A stretch of 64,000 nt of DNA from Raineyella sp044508675 (GTDB lineage: Bacteria; Actinomycetota; Actinomycetes; Propionibacteriales; Propionibacteriaceae). Below the pieces are notes generated by a model that was given only the letters and a program-made list of their open reading frames with translations, had not been told where the DNA came from and did no database searches. Positions 17,871 through 26,545 of the stretch are shown in pieces; position 1 is the first letter of the stretch; each line of letters begins with the position of its first letter. Where the stretch lies: contig JBIQHF010000003.1 in NCBI GenBank assembly GCA_044508675.1, positions 124,001 to 188,000 of the forward strand, written 5' to 3'. A program made the position numbers and the translations under genes.

Positions 17871-17899
17871 GGGTGGCGTGCCTCACCGGCACGCCACCC
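17871..17899. terminator. Bidirectional hairpin terminator
   Basis: Perfect 12-bp stem GGGTGGCGTGCC / GGCACGCCACCC with a 5-nt loop (arms 17871-17882 and 17888-17899), between the converging permease and parE genes. Confidence 0.75.
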
Positions 17900-17906
17900 C
17901 CACCGC

Positions 17907-19982
17907 TCAGACGTCGATGTGCTCCCGGTCGAGACGGTAGGCACCGTCGATGATGAACTCCTTGCGCGGGGCGACCTCGGTGCCCATCAGCATCTCGAAC
18001 ACCCCCTCGGCGGCCTCGGCGTCGTCGAGGGTGAGCCGGCGCAGCGTACGGCGACGGGGATCCATGGTGGTCTCCATCAGCTGGTCCGCATCCATCTCAC
18101 CCAGCCCCTTGTAGCGCTGCGGCTCCTTGAACCGGGTGCCCTTCTTGGTCAGCTCGGCCAGTTTCCGCTCGTACTCCGCGTCGGAGTAGGTGTACAGGTA
18201 CTTGTCCTGGCCCCTCTTCGGGTTGAGCAGTTCGAAGCGGTGCAGCGGGGGGACCGCGCTGTACACGTGCCCGTGCTCGATCATCGGGCGCATGTAGCGG
18301 AAGAACAACGTGGCCAGCAACGTCCGGATGTGGGCGCCGTCGGAGTCTGCGTCGGCCATGAAGATCACCTTGCCGTAGCGGATCGCATCGATGTCGAAGG
18401 TCCGCCCCGAGCCGGCTCCGACCACCTGGATGATCGAGGCGCACTCGAGGTTCTTCAGCATGTCGGTGATCGAGGCCTTCTGCACGTTGAGGATCTTGCC
18501 CCGGATCGGCAGCAATGCCTGGTACTCCGCGTTCCGGGCCCGCTGCGCAGTGCCGAGCGCGGAGTCGCCCTCGACAATGAACAGCTCGCACTTGTCGACG
18601 TCGGTGCTGCGGCAGTCCTTCAGCTTGGGCGGCAGGGTCGAGGACTCCAGCGCGTTCTTGCGCCGCTGCGCCTCCTTGTGGATCCGCGCCTGGACCCGGG
18701 TCCGCGAGGCGGCGACGATCTTCTCCAGCACCGTACGGGCCGCGAGCTTGTCGTCGCGCCGGGTCGAGGAGAAGAACGTGCACAGCTCGGCCTCGACCAC
18801 CTTCGCGACGATCCGGGAGACCGCCGGGGTGCCGAGCACCTCCTTGGTCTGGCCCTCGAACTGCGGCTCGGCCAGGCGGACGGTGACCACCGAGGTGAGG
18901 CCCTCGAGGATGTCCTCCTTGGCCACCTCCTCCCCGCTCTTCAGCAGCCGGGTGCCGTCCAGTGCCTTGTTGACCGCCCGCACCAGGCCTCGGTCGTAGC
19001 CCTGCACGTGGGTGCCGCCGGACGGTGTGGCGATGATGTTGACGAACGACTTGGTCAGGGTCTCGTAGCCGGTGCCCCACCGCAGGGCCACGTCGATGCC
19101 CAGCTCGCGGGTCACGTCGGCCGGGGCCATGTGTCCCTTGTCGTCGAGCACCGGGACGGTCTCCTCGAACGATTCCTTGCCCTGCAGGCGAATCACGTCG
19201 GTCAGGGCGGGATCCGGGGCGAGGAACTCACAGAACTCCGCGATCCCGCCCTCGTGCAGGAACACTTCGGTGGCCGGCTCGTCACCGCGCTCGTCGACGA
19301 CCTCGATCCGGAGCCCGGGCACCAGGAAGCTGGTCTGTCGGGCACGCGCGTGCAGGTCGGCGAGGGACAGCTTGGCGTCCTTGAGGAAGATGGTCCGGTC
19401 GGGCCAGTAGCGGATCCGTGTGCCGGTGGTGCCCTTGGCGACCCGGCCGGCCTTCACCAGGCCGCCGCCGGGGGTGAACGCCGCCTCGGGCCCGTCCCCG
19501 TCGAAGGTGCCGACGATCCCGGCCCGGAACGACATCCTCCAGCGGGCACCGTTGCGGGCGACCTCGACGTCGAGACGCCGGGCCAGGGCGTTGACGACCG
19601 AGGCGCCGACCCCGTGCAGGCCACCGGCGGCACCGTACGACCCGGAGCCGAACTTGCCGCCGGCGTGCAGTTTGGTCAGGACGACCTCGACCCCGCTCAG
19701 GCCGGTCCGCGGCTCGGTGTCGACCGGGATGCCGCGGGCGTGATCGGTGACGGTGATGGAGCCGTCACGTCCCAGCACCACCTCGATCTCGGTGCCGTAT
19801 CCGGCCAGTGCCTCGTCGACCGCATTGTCGATGATCTCCCAGAGGCAGTGCATCAGGCCCTTGGTGTCGGTCGAGCCGATGTACATCGCTGGCCGCTTGC
19901 GCACCGCCTCCAGGCCCTCCAGCACCATCAGGCTGCGGGCATCGTAGGAACGGGATTCGGCGGGGCGGGTGGGGGTCGGCAC
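17907..19982 (-). CDS. parE: DNA topoisomerase IV-like subunit B (ParE/GyrB family)
   Basis: This is the ATPase subunit of the type IIA topoisomerase, 691 residues, partner of the ParC-like protein at 10375. Visible are RKRPAMYIGS, the GHKL ATP site with EIIDNAVDEAL and DHARGIPVD, the lid GAAGGLHGVGASVVNAL, the TOPRIM acidic motif EGDSALG, MADADSDGAHIRTLL, and the C-terminal QRYKGLGEM. The length and the absence of the extra GyrB insert fit ParE. The GTG start at 19982 lies 6 nt after a minus-strand TAGGCT box, indicating a leaderless mRNA. Confidence 0.9.
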   Translation of the reverse strand: MPTPTRPAESRSYDARSLMVLEGLEAVRKRPAMYIGSTDTKGLMHCLWEIIDNAVDEALAGYGTEIEVVLGRDGSITVTDHARGIPVDTEPRTGLSGVEVVLTKLHAGGKFGSGSYGAAGGLHGVGASVVNALARRLDVEVARNGARWRMSFRAGIVGTFDGDGPEAAFTPGGGLVKAGRVAKGTTGTRIRYWPDRTIFLKDAKLSLADLHARARQTSFLVPGLRIEVVDERGDEPATEVFLHEGGIAEFCEFLAPDPALTDVIRLQGKESFEETVPVLDDKGHMAPADVTRELGIDVALRWGTGYETLTKSFVNIIATPSGGTHVQGYDRGLVRAVNKALDGTRLLKSGEEVAKEDILEGLTSVVTVRLAEPQFEGQTKEVLGTPAVSRIVAKVVEAELCTFFSSTRRDDKLAARTVLEKIVAASRTRVQARIHKEAQRRKNALESSTLPPKLKDCRSTDVDKCELFIVEGDSALGTAQRARNAEYQALLPIRGKILNVQKASITDMLKNLECASIIQVVGAGSGRTFDIDAIRYGKVIFMADADSDGAHIRTLLATLFFRYMRPMIEHGHVYSAVPPLHRFELLNPKRGQDKYLYTYSDAEYERKLAELTKKGTRFKEPQRYKGLGEMDADQLMETTMDPRRRTLRRLTLDDAEAAEGVFEMLMGTEVAPRKEFIIDGAYRLDREHIDV

Positions 19983-19988
19983 GGCCCG

Positions 19989-19994
19989 AGCCTA
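19989..19994 (-). promoter_or_regulatory. -10 box of leaderless parE
   Basis: Minus-strand TAGGCT, then 6 nt, then the parE GTG start. Confidence 0.55.
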
Positions 19995-20113
19995 CCTGCT
20001 GGTGCCGGGTGGGAGCGGTGATCGACCGGCCGCGGAAGCCGGGCTCGGCAACAAAACGGGCAACCGGGAAAAAACAATAGGCCCCGGGCACTGGAACTCT
20101 TGGAAAACGGCGC

Positions 20114-20149
20114 TAGTCTCGTGGGAACAAGGACAAGCCCAGATGCGTT
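20114..20149 (+). promoter_or_regulatory. Two overlapping promoters upstream of the DUF7455 gene
   Basis: A housekeeping -10 TAGTCT (20114-20119, with weak CTGGAA 17 nt upstream) is followed by an ECF-sigma-like pair: GGGAAC (20123-20128), 17 nt, then CGTT (20146-20149). The second pair resembles the SigE/SigH consensus and the promoter seen upstream of sigB. Both would give a leader of 60-90 nt before ATG 20215. Confidence 0.4.
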
Positions 20150-20214
20150 GCACCTGATGTCCGAGCCACTGCCACCAAGGCACCGGCCCCAGTGTCGGAG
20201 AAAGTGAGGCCACC

Positions 20215-20418
20215 ATGAGGACGACCACCACCACGGTCCAGGAGACCCCGCTGACCGCCGCCGATCGCTGTGATCGCTGCGGCTCCAAGGCCTACCTTCG
20301 GGTAACGCTCTCCAGCGGCGGTGAGTTGCTCTTCTGCGCCCACCACGCCAAGGAGCATGCCGAGGCCTTGGCCAAGGTCGCTGCTCGGATCCAGGACGAG
20401 ACCCACCTGCTCTCCTGA
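20215..20418 (+). CDS. DUF7455 small zinc-ribbon protein
   Basis: This 67-residue protein belongs to the DUF7455 family found next to the principal sigma factor in many actinobacteria. CDRC (about residues 19-22) and LLFCAHH (39-45) provide a Cys/Cys/Cys/His set that probably binds zinc; the remainder is a helical tail. Function is unknown. It is divergent from parE and convergent with sigA, from which it is insulated by two hairpins. Confidence 0.85.
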   Translation: MRTTTTTVQETPLTAADRCDRCGSKAYLRVTLSSGGELLFCAHHAKEHAEALAKVAARIQDETHLLS

Positions 20419-20468
20419 GCCCCGGTGGGCGCCGTTCGACCGGGCCCCCAGACTTCCTGTCCCTCCCG

Positions 20469-20510
20469 CGGACTCCCCGCCGCCCCCCCCTCGGGGCGGC
20501 GGGGAGTCCG
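20469..20510 (+). terminator. Terminator after the DUF7455 gene
   Basis: An 18-bp perfect G+C stem (arms 20469-20486 and 20493-20510) with a 6-nt loop is followed by TCTTCTGT on the plus strand. Confidence 0.8.
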
Positions 20511-20560
20511 TCTTCTGTGCCCCCTCGGTCCGGCCCGAGCCGCCAGGGGCCGGGACGGCA

Positions 20561-20595
20561 ACGGCCCCGGGCGACCGGTGGTCACCCGGGGCCGT
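20561..20595 (-). terminator. Terminator after sigA
   Basis: Inverted repeat ACGGCCCCGGG / CCCGGGGCCGT (20561-20571 and 20585-20595) with an inner GACC/GGTC extension, 17 nt downstream of the sigA stop codon. Confidence 0.65.
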
Positions 20596-20611
20596 CCGCA
20601 GCAGCCGGCGG

Positions 20612-21973
20612 TCAGTCCAGGTAGTCGCGCAGCACCTGCGAGCGCGACGGGTGGCGCAGCTTGGACATCGTCTTCGACTCGATCTGGCGGATCCGCTCAC
20701 GGGTGACGCCGTAGACCTTGCCGATCTCGTCCAGCGTCTTGGGCTGGCCGTCGGTCAGCCCGAAGCGCATCGAGACCACACCGGCCTCGCGCTCCGACAG
20801 CGTGTCCAGGACGTCGTGCAACTGCTCCTGCAACAGCGTGAAGCTGACCGCGTCGGCCGGAACGACGGCCTCGGAGTCCTCGATCAGGTCGCCGAACTCG
20901 GAGTCGCCGTCCTCGCCGAGGGGGGTGTGCAGGGAGATCGGCTCACGGCCGTACTTCTGCACCTCGATGACCTTCTCCGGGGTCATGTCGAGCTCCTTGG
21001 CCAGCTCCTCCGGGGTGGGTTCGCGACCCAGGTCCTGCAGCATCTGCCGCTGGACGCGGGCGAGCTTGTTGATCACCTCGACCATGTGCACCGGGATCCG
21101 GATGGTACGGGCCTGGTCGGCCATGGCGCGGGTGATCGCCTGCTTGATCCACCAGGTCGCGTACGTGGAGAACTTGTAGCCCTTGGTGTAGTCGAACTTC
21201 TCCACCGCCCGGATCAGGCCCAGGTTGCCCTCCTGGATCAGGTCCAGGAACAGCATGCCGCGACCGGTGTAGCGCTTGGCGAGGGAGACGACCAGTCGAA
21301 GGTTGGCCTCCAGCAGGTGGTTCTTGGCGGCATGGCCGTCGTTGGCGATCCACTCGTAGTCATCGATGTCGGCCTGGGACAGCTTGCCCTGGTCCTCGGT
21401 GACCTTTTCCTCGGCGAACAGCCCGGCCTCGATCCGACGGGCCAGCTCGACCTCCTGGGCCGCATTCAGCAGGGCGACCTTACCGATCTGCTTGAGGTAG
21501 TCCTTGACCGGGTCGGCGGTCGCGCCGGCAACGGTCACCTGGACCTCGGGCTCGTCGCTGTCGTCGGACTCGACGAGGCTGAAGCCCTGGTCCTCGTTGA
21601 TCTTCTTCTCATCGACCTCGGCCTCTTCGACCTTGAAGTCCTTCTCGTCGACCTCGTCCAGGTGGCGACCCTTCTCGCCACCACCGATGGTCAACTCGAT
21701 CTCGTCACCGACGCGCTTGGCCTCGATGGTCGAGGTGCCGGCGGCCGCGGTCTTGTTCGCGGTCGTCTTCTTCGCGGTGGCCTTCTTGGCGGCGGTCCGG
21801 GTACCGGGCGTGGCCTTCTTGGTGGTGGTCTTCCTCGCCGTCGTCGCCTTCTTGGTCGCACTGGTCCCGCTCGACGCCTTGGCGGTGGGCTTGCGGGCCG
21901 TCGTCTTCTTGGCGGGGCCCGACACACCCCCAACAGTCGGGTCGGAGGAGCTTTCCTCAGCAGCTGATGACAC
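20612..21973 (-). CDS. sigA: Principal RNA polymerase sigma factor (SigA/HrdB/RpoD)
   Basis: This is the housekeeping sigma-70, 453 residues. An N-terminal Lys/Ala/Thr-rich, histone-H1-like stretch (about 15-85) precedes an acidic region. Region 1.2 follows (DPVKDYLKQIGKVALLNAA), then region 2 with NLRLVVSLAKRYTGRGMLF and FSTYATWWIKQAITRAM, region 3, and region 4 with the helix-turn-helix GVTRERIRQIESKTMSKLRH. The GTG at 21973 was chosen because GAGAGG lies 6 nt upstream; the TTG two codons earlier abuts the ribosome site. It is monocistronic, with strong hairpins downstream. Confidence 0.95.
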   Translation of the reverse strand: MSSAAEESSSDPTVGGVSGPAKKTTARKPTAKASSGTSATKKATTARKTTTKKATPGTRTAAKKATAKKTTANKTAAAGTSTIEAKRVGDEIELTIGGGEKGRHLDEVDEKDFKVEEAEVDEKKINEDQGFSLVESDDSDEPEVQVTVAGATADPVKDYLKQIGKVALLNAAQEVELARRIEAGLFAEEKVTEDQGKLSQADIDDYEWIANDGHAAKNHLLEANLRLVVSLAKRYTGRGMLFLDLIQEGNLGLIRAVEKFDYTKGYKFSTYATWWIKQAITRAMADQARTIRIPVHMVEVINKLARVQRQMLQDLGREPTPEELAKELDMTPEKVIEVQKYGREPISLHTPLGEDGDSEFGDLIEDSEAVVPADAVSFTLLQEQLHDVLDTLSEREAGVVSMRFGLTDGQPKTLDEIGKVYGVTRERIRQIESKTMSKLRHPSRSQVLRDYLD

Positions 21974-22137
21974 AGACAACCTCTCTGCTCGGTGTCACGG
22001 GAACACGGGCGCGCAGAACCAGACCGGCCGCTGCGCAGACCTGCAGGCCATTGTGACACGCAGGGCCAAACCCGGCCTAATGCGGGCGGGACGAACCGGG
22101 TCCAGGTCGGCAACCCGGCGGTGACGGATGCGACCCC

Positions 22138-22503
22138 TCAGCCGCACTTGACGGTAACGACCGGGCACGGGGCCTCCAGCAGGATCCGCTCGGCGGTGTG
22201 CCCCAGGGACAGTCGTCCCCCGGCCGTCCGGCGACGTAGCCCGATCACGATCGCGGGGTCCCCCCAGCTCTCCTCGGTCGGAGGCGCCGCGGCGCGGACG
22301 ACGCGGGCGGCGAGGTCGTCGTCGGGCCCGCACTCCTCCCACTCCCAGGTCACGTCGGCCAGCAGCTCAGACAACTCCGGCGGACCGGACGGTTCCCGGC
22401 TGACCACCCGCAGGATCGATCCGCTGCGTCGGACGCGTTCGACGGCGAATGCCATGGCGGCATGGCTCTCCTGGGAAGTTGAGTAGGCCACTACGGTGCA
22501 CAC
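22138..22503 (-). CDS. Small UspA-like protein
   Basis: This 121-residue single-domain universal-stress-type protein begins MCTVVAYSTSQESHAAMAFA. It ends with the nucleotide-binding pattern GLRRRTAGGRLSLGHTAERI followed by LEAPCPVVTV, the standard C-terminal strand of UspA proteins. The GTG start has TTGGAGGA about 11-12 nt upstream. It follows the glutamate-cysteine-ligase-type gene by 52 nt on the same strand and could be co-transcribed with it. The ligand and role are unknown. Confidence 0.8.
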   Translation of the reverse strand: MCTVVAYSTSQESHAAMAFAVERVRRSGSILRVVSREPSGPPELSELLADVTWEWEECGPDDDLAARVVRAAAPPTEESWGDPAIVIGLRRRTAGGRLSLGHTAERILLEAPCPVVTVKCG

Positions 22504-22555
22504 TCTGGTCGGTCCTCCAAGCTCGGGACGGCGCCCCCCGCTGGCGCCGGATCAC

Positions 22556-24049
22556 TCAGCGGGACGACGATGGCCACTCATGGACGGGGGTGTTCGACCT
22601 CATCAGGTCGATATACGAGCTCAGCATAGCCCCCAACGCGGCCCGTCGGTCCAGACCGTCCGCCTCGCGGGCCTCCACCTCCTGCACCTGCCAGCTCGAC
22701 CCGTTGCGCCCCAGCAGGCAGCGCTGCTCGATGATGCCGAGCAGCCGGTCGATGTCGGCCCCCTCGACCCCCCGTTCCGCCAGTCCCGACGCGGCCAGCG
22801 GCAGCAGCGTACGGACGACCAGCTCGGGTCCGGGCACCTGCCCGACGCCGGGCCAGTACTGCGTGGCCCTGATCCCGTCGCGGACCGCGACGCGGAAGTT
22901 CTCCTCCGCGGCATGGAACGACATCCGCGACCAGATCGGGGTGTCCTCGTGCGCCAGGGCCTGGACCAGCCCGGTGTAGAAGGCGACGTTGGCGAGGGTG
23001 TCGACGACGGTCGGGCCACCGGGCAGCACCCGGTTCTCGATCCGCAGGTGCGGGCGCCCGTCGGGGGCCGAGTAGATCGGGCGGTTCCACCGGTAGATCG
23101 TGCCGTTGTGGAGGTTGAGCTCGCCCAGCTGCGGCACCCGGCCCGCCTCCAGCTCGGCCTCGGGATCCTCCGGGCCGGTGATCGGCAGTAGTGCGGAGAA
23201 GTACCGCGCGTTCTCGGCGAACAGGTCGAAGATCGAGCTCACCCACCGCTCGCCGAACCACACCCGGGGGCGTACGCCCTGGGCAGCCAGCTCGGCGCTG
23301 CGGGTGTCGGTGCTCTGCTCGAACAGCGGGACGCGGGTCTCGGCGACCAGGTGCCGGCCGAACAGGAACGGGGAGTTGGCGCCGACGACGATCTGCGCGC
23401 CCGCGACGGCCTGGGCGGCGTTCCAGTAGGAGGCGAACTCGTCCGGGCTCACCTGCAGGTGCACCTGGGTCGAGGTGCAGGCCGCCTCCGGCATGATCGA
23501 GTCGGTCTCGATCACCAAGTGTTCGACGCCCCGGATGTCGATCACCAGGTTTTCCTGGCGCGACTCGAGGATCTGGTCGTTGAGCAGCAGGTAGCGGCCC
23601 CCCTCGGAGATGTTGGCGATGTCGAGGTGCCGCGGCTCCAGGGTCGGCAGGGTGCCGATCATCACCACCGCCGGCGGCGCGGCCATCCCGGAGTCGAGGA
23701 CGCGCTGCTGGGCGCGGTGCAGGGAGGCGGAGACCTCCTGCTCGAACGAACGCAGCCCGCCCGGCCCCAGCGCTCGCGGGGGGACGTTCAGCTCGATGTT
23801 GAACCGCCCCAGCTCCGTGGTGAACGAGGAGTCGTCGATCGCCTGCAGCACCTGGGCGTTCAGCATCGCCGGGCGCATCCTGGCATCGACCAGGTTCAGC
23901 TCCACCTCGAGCCCGGCCAGCGCTGGTTCGGTGACGAAGTCGACCTCCTCCAGCAACCGCCCCAGCACCGCGACGTCGCGCTGGACCTTGCGACGGTAAC
24001 GACTGCGATCACGCCGATCAAACGTACGGATCTCGACCTCTGTGCCCAT
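22556..24049 (-). CDS. Glutamate-cysteine ligase (GCS2)-family protein
   Basis: This 497-residue protein is of the GCS2 carboxylate-amine ligase family. Visible are LEVELNLVDARMRP near residue 50 (acidic metal site), TELGRFNIELNVPPR (Glu/Asn motif), the central ETDSIMPEAACTSTQVHLQVS, and HLRIENRVLPGGPTVVDTLANVAF (Arg/Glu motif). The chemistry of the family is ATP-dependent peptide-bond formation on a glutamate carboxylate. Whether this member makes gamma-glutamylcysteine or another gamma-glutamyl product cannot be decided; many actinobacteria use mycothiol rather than glutathione. ATG 24049 was selected, with GGAG upstream. Confidence 0.8.
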   Translation of the reverse strand: MGTEVEIRTFDRRDRSRYRRKVQRDVAVLGRLLEEVDFVTEPALAGLEVELNLVDARMRPAMLNAQVLQAIDDSSFTTELGRFNIELNVPPRALGPGGLRSFEQEVSASLHRAQQRVLDSGMAAPPAVVMIGTLPTLEPRHLDIANISEGGRYLLLNDQILESRQENLVIDIRGVEHLVIETDSIMPEAACTSTQVHLQVSPDEFASYWNAAQAVAGAQIVVGANSPFLFGRHLVAETRVPLFEQSTDTRSAELAAQGVRPRVWFGERWVSSIFDLFAENARYFSALLPITGPEDPEAELEAGRVPQLGELNLHNGTIYRWNRPIYSAPDGRPHLRIENRVLPGGPTVVDTLANVAFYTGLVQALAHEDTPIWSRMSFHAAEENFRVAVRDGIRATQYWPGVGQVPGPELVVRTLLPLAASGLAERGVEGADIDRLLGIIEQRCLLGRNGSSWQVQEVEAREADGLDRRAALGAMLSSYIDLMRSNTPVHEWPSSSR

Positions 24050-24176
24050 GGCTCCATCATTCTGTCCGGTGGGGTCGCGCGCAAAGCCGCAGACCATCGC
24101 AGCGGGGTGTCCCTCGCCACACGGCCGGCCACCAGTGCCCGGGGTGCCACCGGCCCATCCGTGCGGAGCCCATGAC

Positions 24177-24182
24177 TAGGCT
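24177..24182 (+). promoter_or_regulatory. -10 box of leaderless oligopeptidase gene
   Basis: TAGGCT ends 6 nt before GTG 24189. An in-frame GTG at 24183 directly abuts the box and is therefore unlikely to be the start. Confidence 0.5.
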
Positions 24183-24188
24183 GTGGGG

Positions 24189-26408
24189 GTGTTCGATTCT
24201 GCAGACACCCGCCCGTCGGCCGCCCCTCGGGCCTTGCGTCTCCCCCGCCCCCGCACCCATCACGGACGGACGTTCGAGGACCCGTACGAGTGGTTGCGTG
24301 ACGACGACCCGGCCGTGATCGCCCACCTGCGCGCGGAGAACGACTGGTTCGACGCCTGCACCGCCGACCAGGAGCCACTGCGCGCCTCGATCCTGGCCGA
24401 CATCACCGCCCGCACCCAGCAGACCGACCTCAGCGTCCCCGTCCGGATGGTCCATGACACGCCGGCCGGCCCGCAGGCCTACTGGTACTACAGCCGTACG
24501 GTCGAGGGCAGCAGCTACCCGATCCAGGTCCGGCGGCACGCCACCGCCGGCCGCGCCGAGCTGCCGCCCCGTCCCCGGGACGTCCCGGAGGACGAGGAGG
24601 TCCTGCTCGACCTCAACGCCCAGGCCGAGGGCCACGAGTTCTACCAGGTCGGGCTGTCCCAGCCCTCCCCCGACGGCCGGCTGCTGGCCTGGTCGGAGGA
24701 CACCACCGGCAACGAGCGCTTCACCGTCCGGTTCCGGGACCTGCACACCGGCGAGGACCTGCCCGACACGATCGAGGACACCGCCTGGGGCGGCGTCTGG
24801 GCCGGGAACGACACCCTGGTGCTCTCCCGCTGCGACGAGACCTGGCGCCCCTTCCAGGTGATCACCCACCGGCTCGGCACCGCGCCCGACGAGGACCGCG
24901 TCGTGTTCACCGAGACCGACGAGAAGTTCTGGCTTTCCCTGGACTCCTCCCGGGACCGGCGTTGGATCGTGATCACCTCCGCCAGCAAGGACAGCTCCGA
25001 GTGCGCCCTGCTGCCCACGGACCGGCCCGACACCCCACCTCGGGTGGTGACGCCGCGCACCCCGGGGGTCGAGTACGACGTCGAGGTCGGGCCGGATCGG
25101 CTCTGGATCACCCACAACGCCACCCTGGCCGGGGAGCCTGCGGTGGACTTCGCGGTCGCCACCGCCCCGTTCGAGGCGGCCGGCTTCCAGGACTGGACCC
25201 CGGTGGTGCGCCCGGCCACCGGCGTGCGGGTGCTGGGGGTCGACGCGTACGCCAGCCACCAGGTCATCTCCGTGCGCCGCGACGGCCGGCTCGACGCGTA
25301 CGTGGTCGGCACCGGCTCCTGGCCGGCCACCGGGGCCCCGAGCGCCGGCCGGCTCCCGGGCCGCTCCCTGGCCGATGCCCTCGCCGGCGAAGGGCTGGGC
25401 GAGGTCTCCACCGTCAGCGCGGTGTCCATGCCCGAGCCCGACCCGGCCCGGATCCGGGCCGTCTACACCTCGCTGCTGGACCCGCACACGGTCGTGGAGT
25501 GCGACATCGCACCGGACGGCCACCTGTCGTACGCGCCGGCGCACGTCCTGCGGCGCACACCCGTCCTGGACCATCCCGAACACGGCCAGTACGACCCGTC
25601 GGACTACGTCCAGACCCGGCTGTGGGCGACCGCCGAGGACGGCACCAGGATCCCGATGTCGGTGGCCCACCGCCGCGACGTCCGCCTGGACGGGTCGGCT
25701 CCGGCGCTGCTGTACGGCTACGGGGCGTACGAGATCAGTATCGATGCCGAGTTCAGCATCCCGCGGCTGTCGCTGCTCGACCGTGGCTTCGTCGTCGCCC
25801 TGGCCCACGTACGGGGCGGCGGCGAGCTGGGCCGGTCCTGGTACGAGCAGGGCCGCCTGCTGCACAAGCGGAACACGTTCACCGACTTCATCGCCTGCGC
25901 CCACCGGCTCGTCGAGGCGCGCTATACCAGCGCGCAGCGGCTGGTGGCCGAGGGCGGCAGCGCCGGCGGCATGCTGATGGGCGCCGTCGCCAACCTGGCG
26001 CCCACGGCGTTCGCCGGCATCCTCGCCGAGGTCCCCTTCGTCGACCCGCTGACCACCATCCTGATGCCGGAGCTCCCGCTGACCGTCACCGAGTGGGACG
26101 AGTGGGGCGATCCCCTCACCGACCCGGACGTCTACGACTACATGGCCGGCTACTCGCCGTACGAGAACGTGACCGCCCAGCACTACCCACGCATCCTGGC
26201 CACCACCGGACTGCACGACACCCGGGTCTCGTACGTGGAGCCGGCCAAGTGGGTCGCGGCGCTGCGGCACACCGCGACGAACCCGGACTCCGACATCCTG
26301 CTGCGGGTCGAGATGGACGCCGGCCACGGCGGTGTCTCGGGCCGGTACGCCGCCTGGGCCGAGCGGGCCCGGGAACTGGCCTGGATGGTGACGGTCGTCG
26401 ACGCCTGA
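24189..26408 (+). CDS. ptrB: Oligopeptidase B-type S9A serine peptidase
   Basis: This cytoplasmic prolyl-oligopeptidase-family enzyme, 739 residues, cleaves short peptides, in the OpdB subfamily after basic residues. The N-terminal part (DPYEWLRDD near residue 29) leads into a beta-propeller (about 75-420). The catalytic alpha/beta-hydrolase domain follows, with LLYGYGAYEIS, FVVALAHVRGGGELGRSWYEQG, the nucleophile GGSAGGMLMGAVANL, and the catalytic His in MDAGHGG near the C-terminus. Specificity is inferred from overall similarity to OpdB. Confidence 0.9.
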   Translation: MFDSADTRPSAAPRALRLPRPRTHHGRTFEDPYEWLRDDDPAVIAHLRAENDWFDACTADQEPLRASILADITARTQQTDLSVPVRMVHDTPAGPQAYWYYSRTVEGSSYPIQVRRHATAGRAELPPRPRDVPEDEEVLLDLNAQAEGHEFYQVGLSQPSPDGRLLAWSEDTTGNERFTVRFRDLHTGEDLPDTIEDTAWGGVWAGNDTLVLSRCDETWRPFQVITHRLGTAPDEDRVVFTETDEKFWLSLDSSRDRRWIVITSASKDSSECALLPTDRPDTPPRVVTPRTPGVEYDVEVGPDRLWITHNATLAGEPAVDFAVATAPFEAAGFQDWTPVVRPATGVRVLGVDAYASHQVISVRRDGRLDAYVVGTGSWPATGAPSAGRLPGRSLADALAGEGLGEVSTVSAVSMPEPDPARIRAVYTSLLDPHTVVECDIAPDGHLSYAPAHVLRRTPVLDHPEHGQYDPSDYVQTRLWATAEDGTRIPMSVAHRRDVRLDGSAPALLYGYGAYEISIDAEFSIPRLSLLDRGFVVALAHVRGGGELGRSWYEQGRLLHKRNTFTDFIACAHRLVEARYTSAQRLVAEGGSAGGMLMGAVANLAPTAFAGILAEVPFVDPLTTILMPELPLTVTEWDEWGDPLTDPDVYDYMAGYSPYENVTAQHYPRILATTGLHDTRVSYVEPAKWVAALRHTATNPDSDILLRVEMDAGHGGVSGRYAAWAERARELAWMVTVVDA

Positions 26409-26447
26409 GGACCATACGCCCAGATGCTGACGGGGCAACCCTGACGT

Positions 26448-26478
26448 CCCTGACCCCCAACTCAGGGTCGGGTCAGGG
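26448..26478 (+). terminator. Probable terminator after ptrB
   Basis: The 9-bp inverted repeat CCCTGACCC / GGGTCAGGG (26448-26456 and 26470-26478) lies between the ptrB stop and the sigB promoter. It could also be an operator, as it borders the -35 element. Confidence 0.45.
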
Positions 26479-26485
26479 TCACGCG

Positions 26486-26512
26486 GGAATGAAAAGCGGA
26501 TGACCCGACGTT
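26486..26512 (+). promoter_or_regulatory. ECF-sigma-type promoter of sigB
   Basis: GGAAT (26486-26490), an 18-nt spacer and CGTT (26509-26512) match the SigH/SigE-class consensus GGAA(T/C)-N17/18-CGTT. It lies 34 nt upstream of the sigB ATG. In mycobacteria sigB is known to be driven by SigE and SigH, so an equivalent control circuit is likely here. Confidence 0.6.
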
Positions 26513-26545
26513 GAATGAACCATAAGCAACGAAAGGGGTCCTCAC

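Noticed and set aside
23896..26503. Long open frames opposite ptrB and other large genes
   Set aside because: In high-GC DNA antisense frames stay open by chance. Their translations are Arg/Gly/Pro-rich and lack motifs, while the opposite strand encodes recognisable enzymes.
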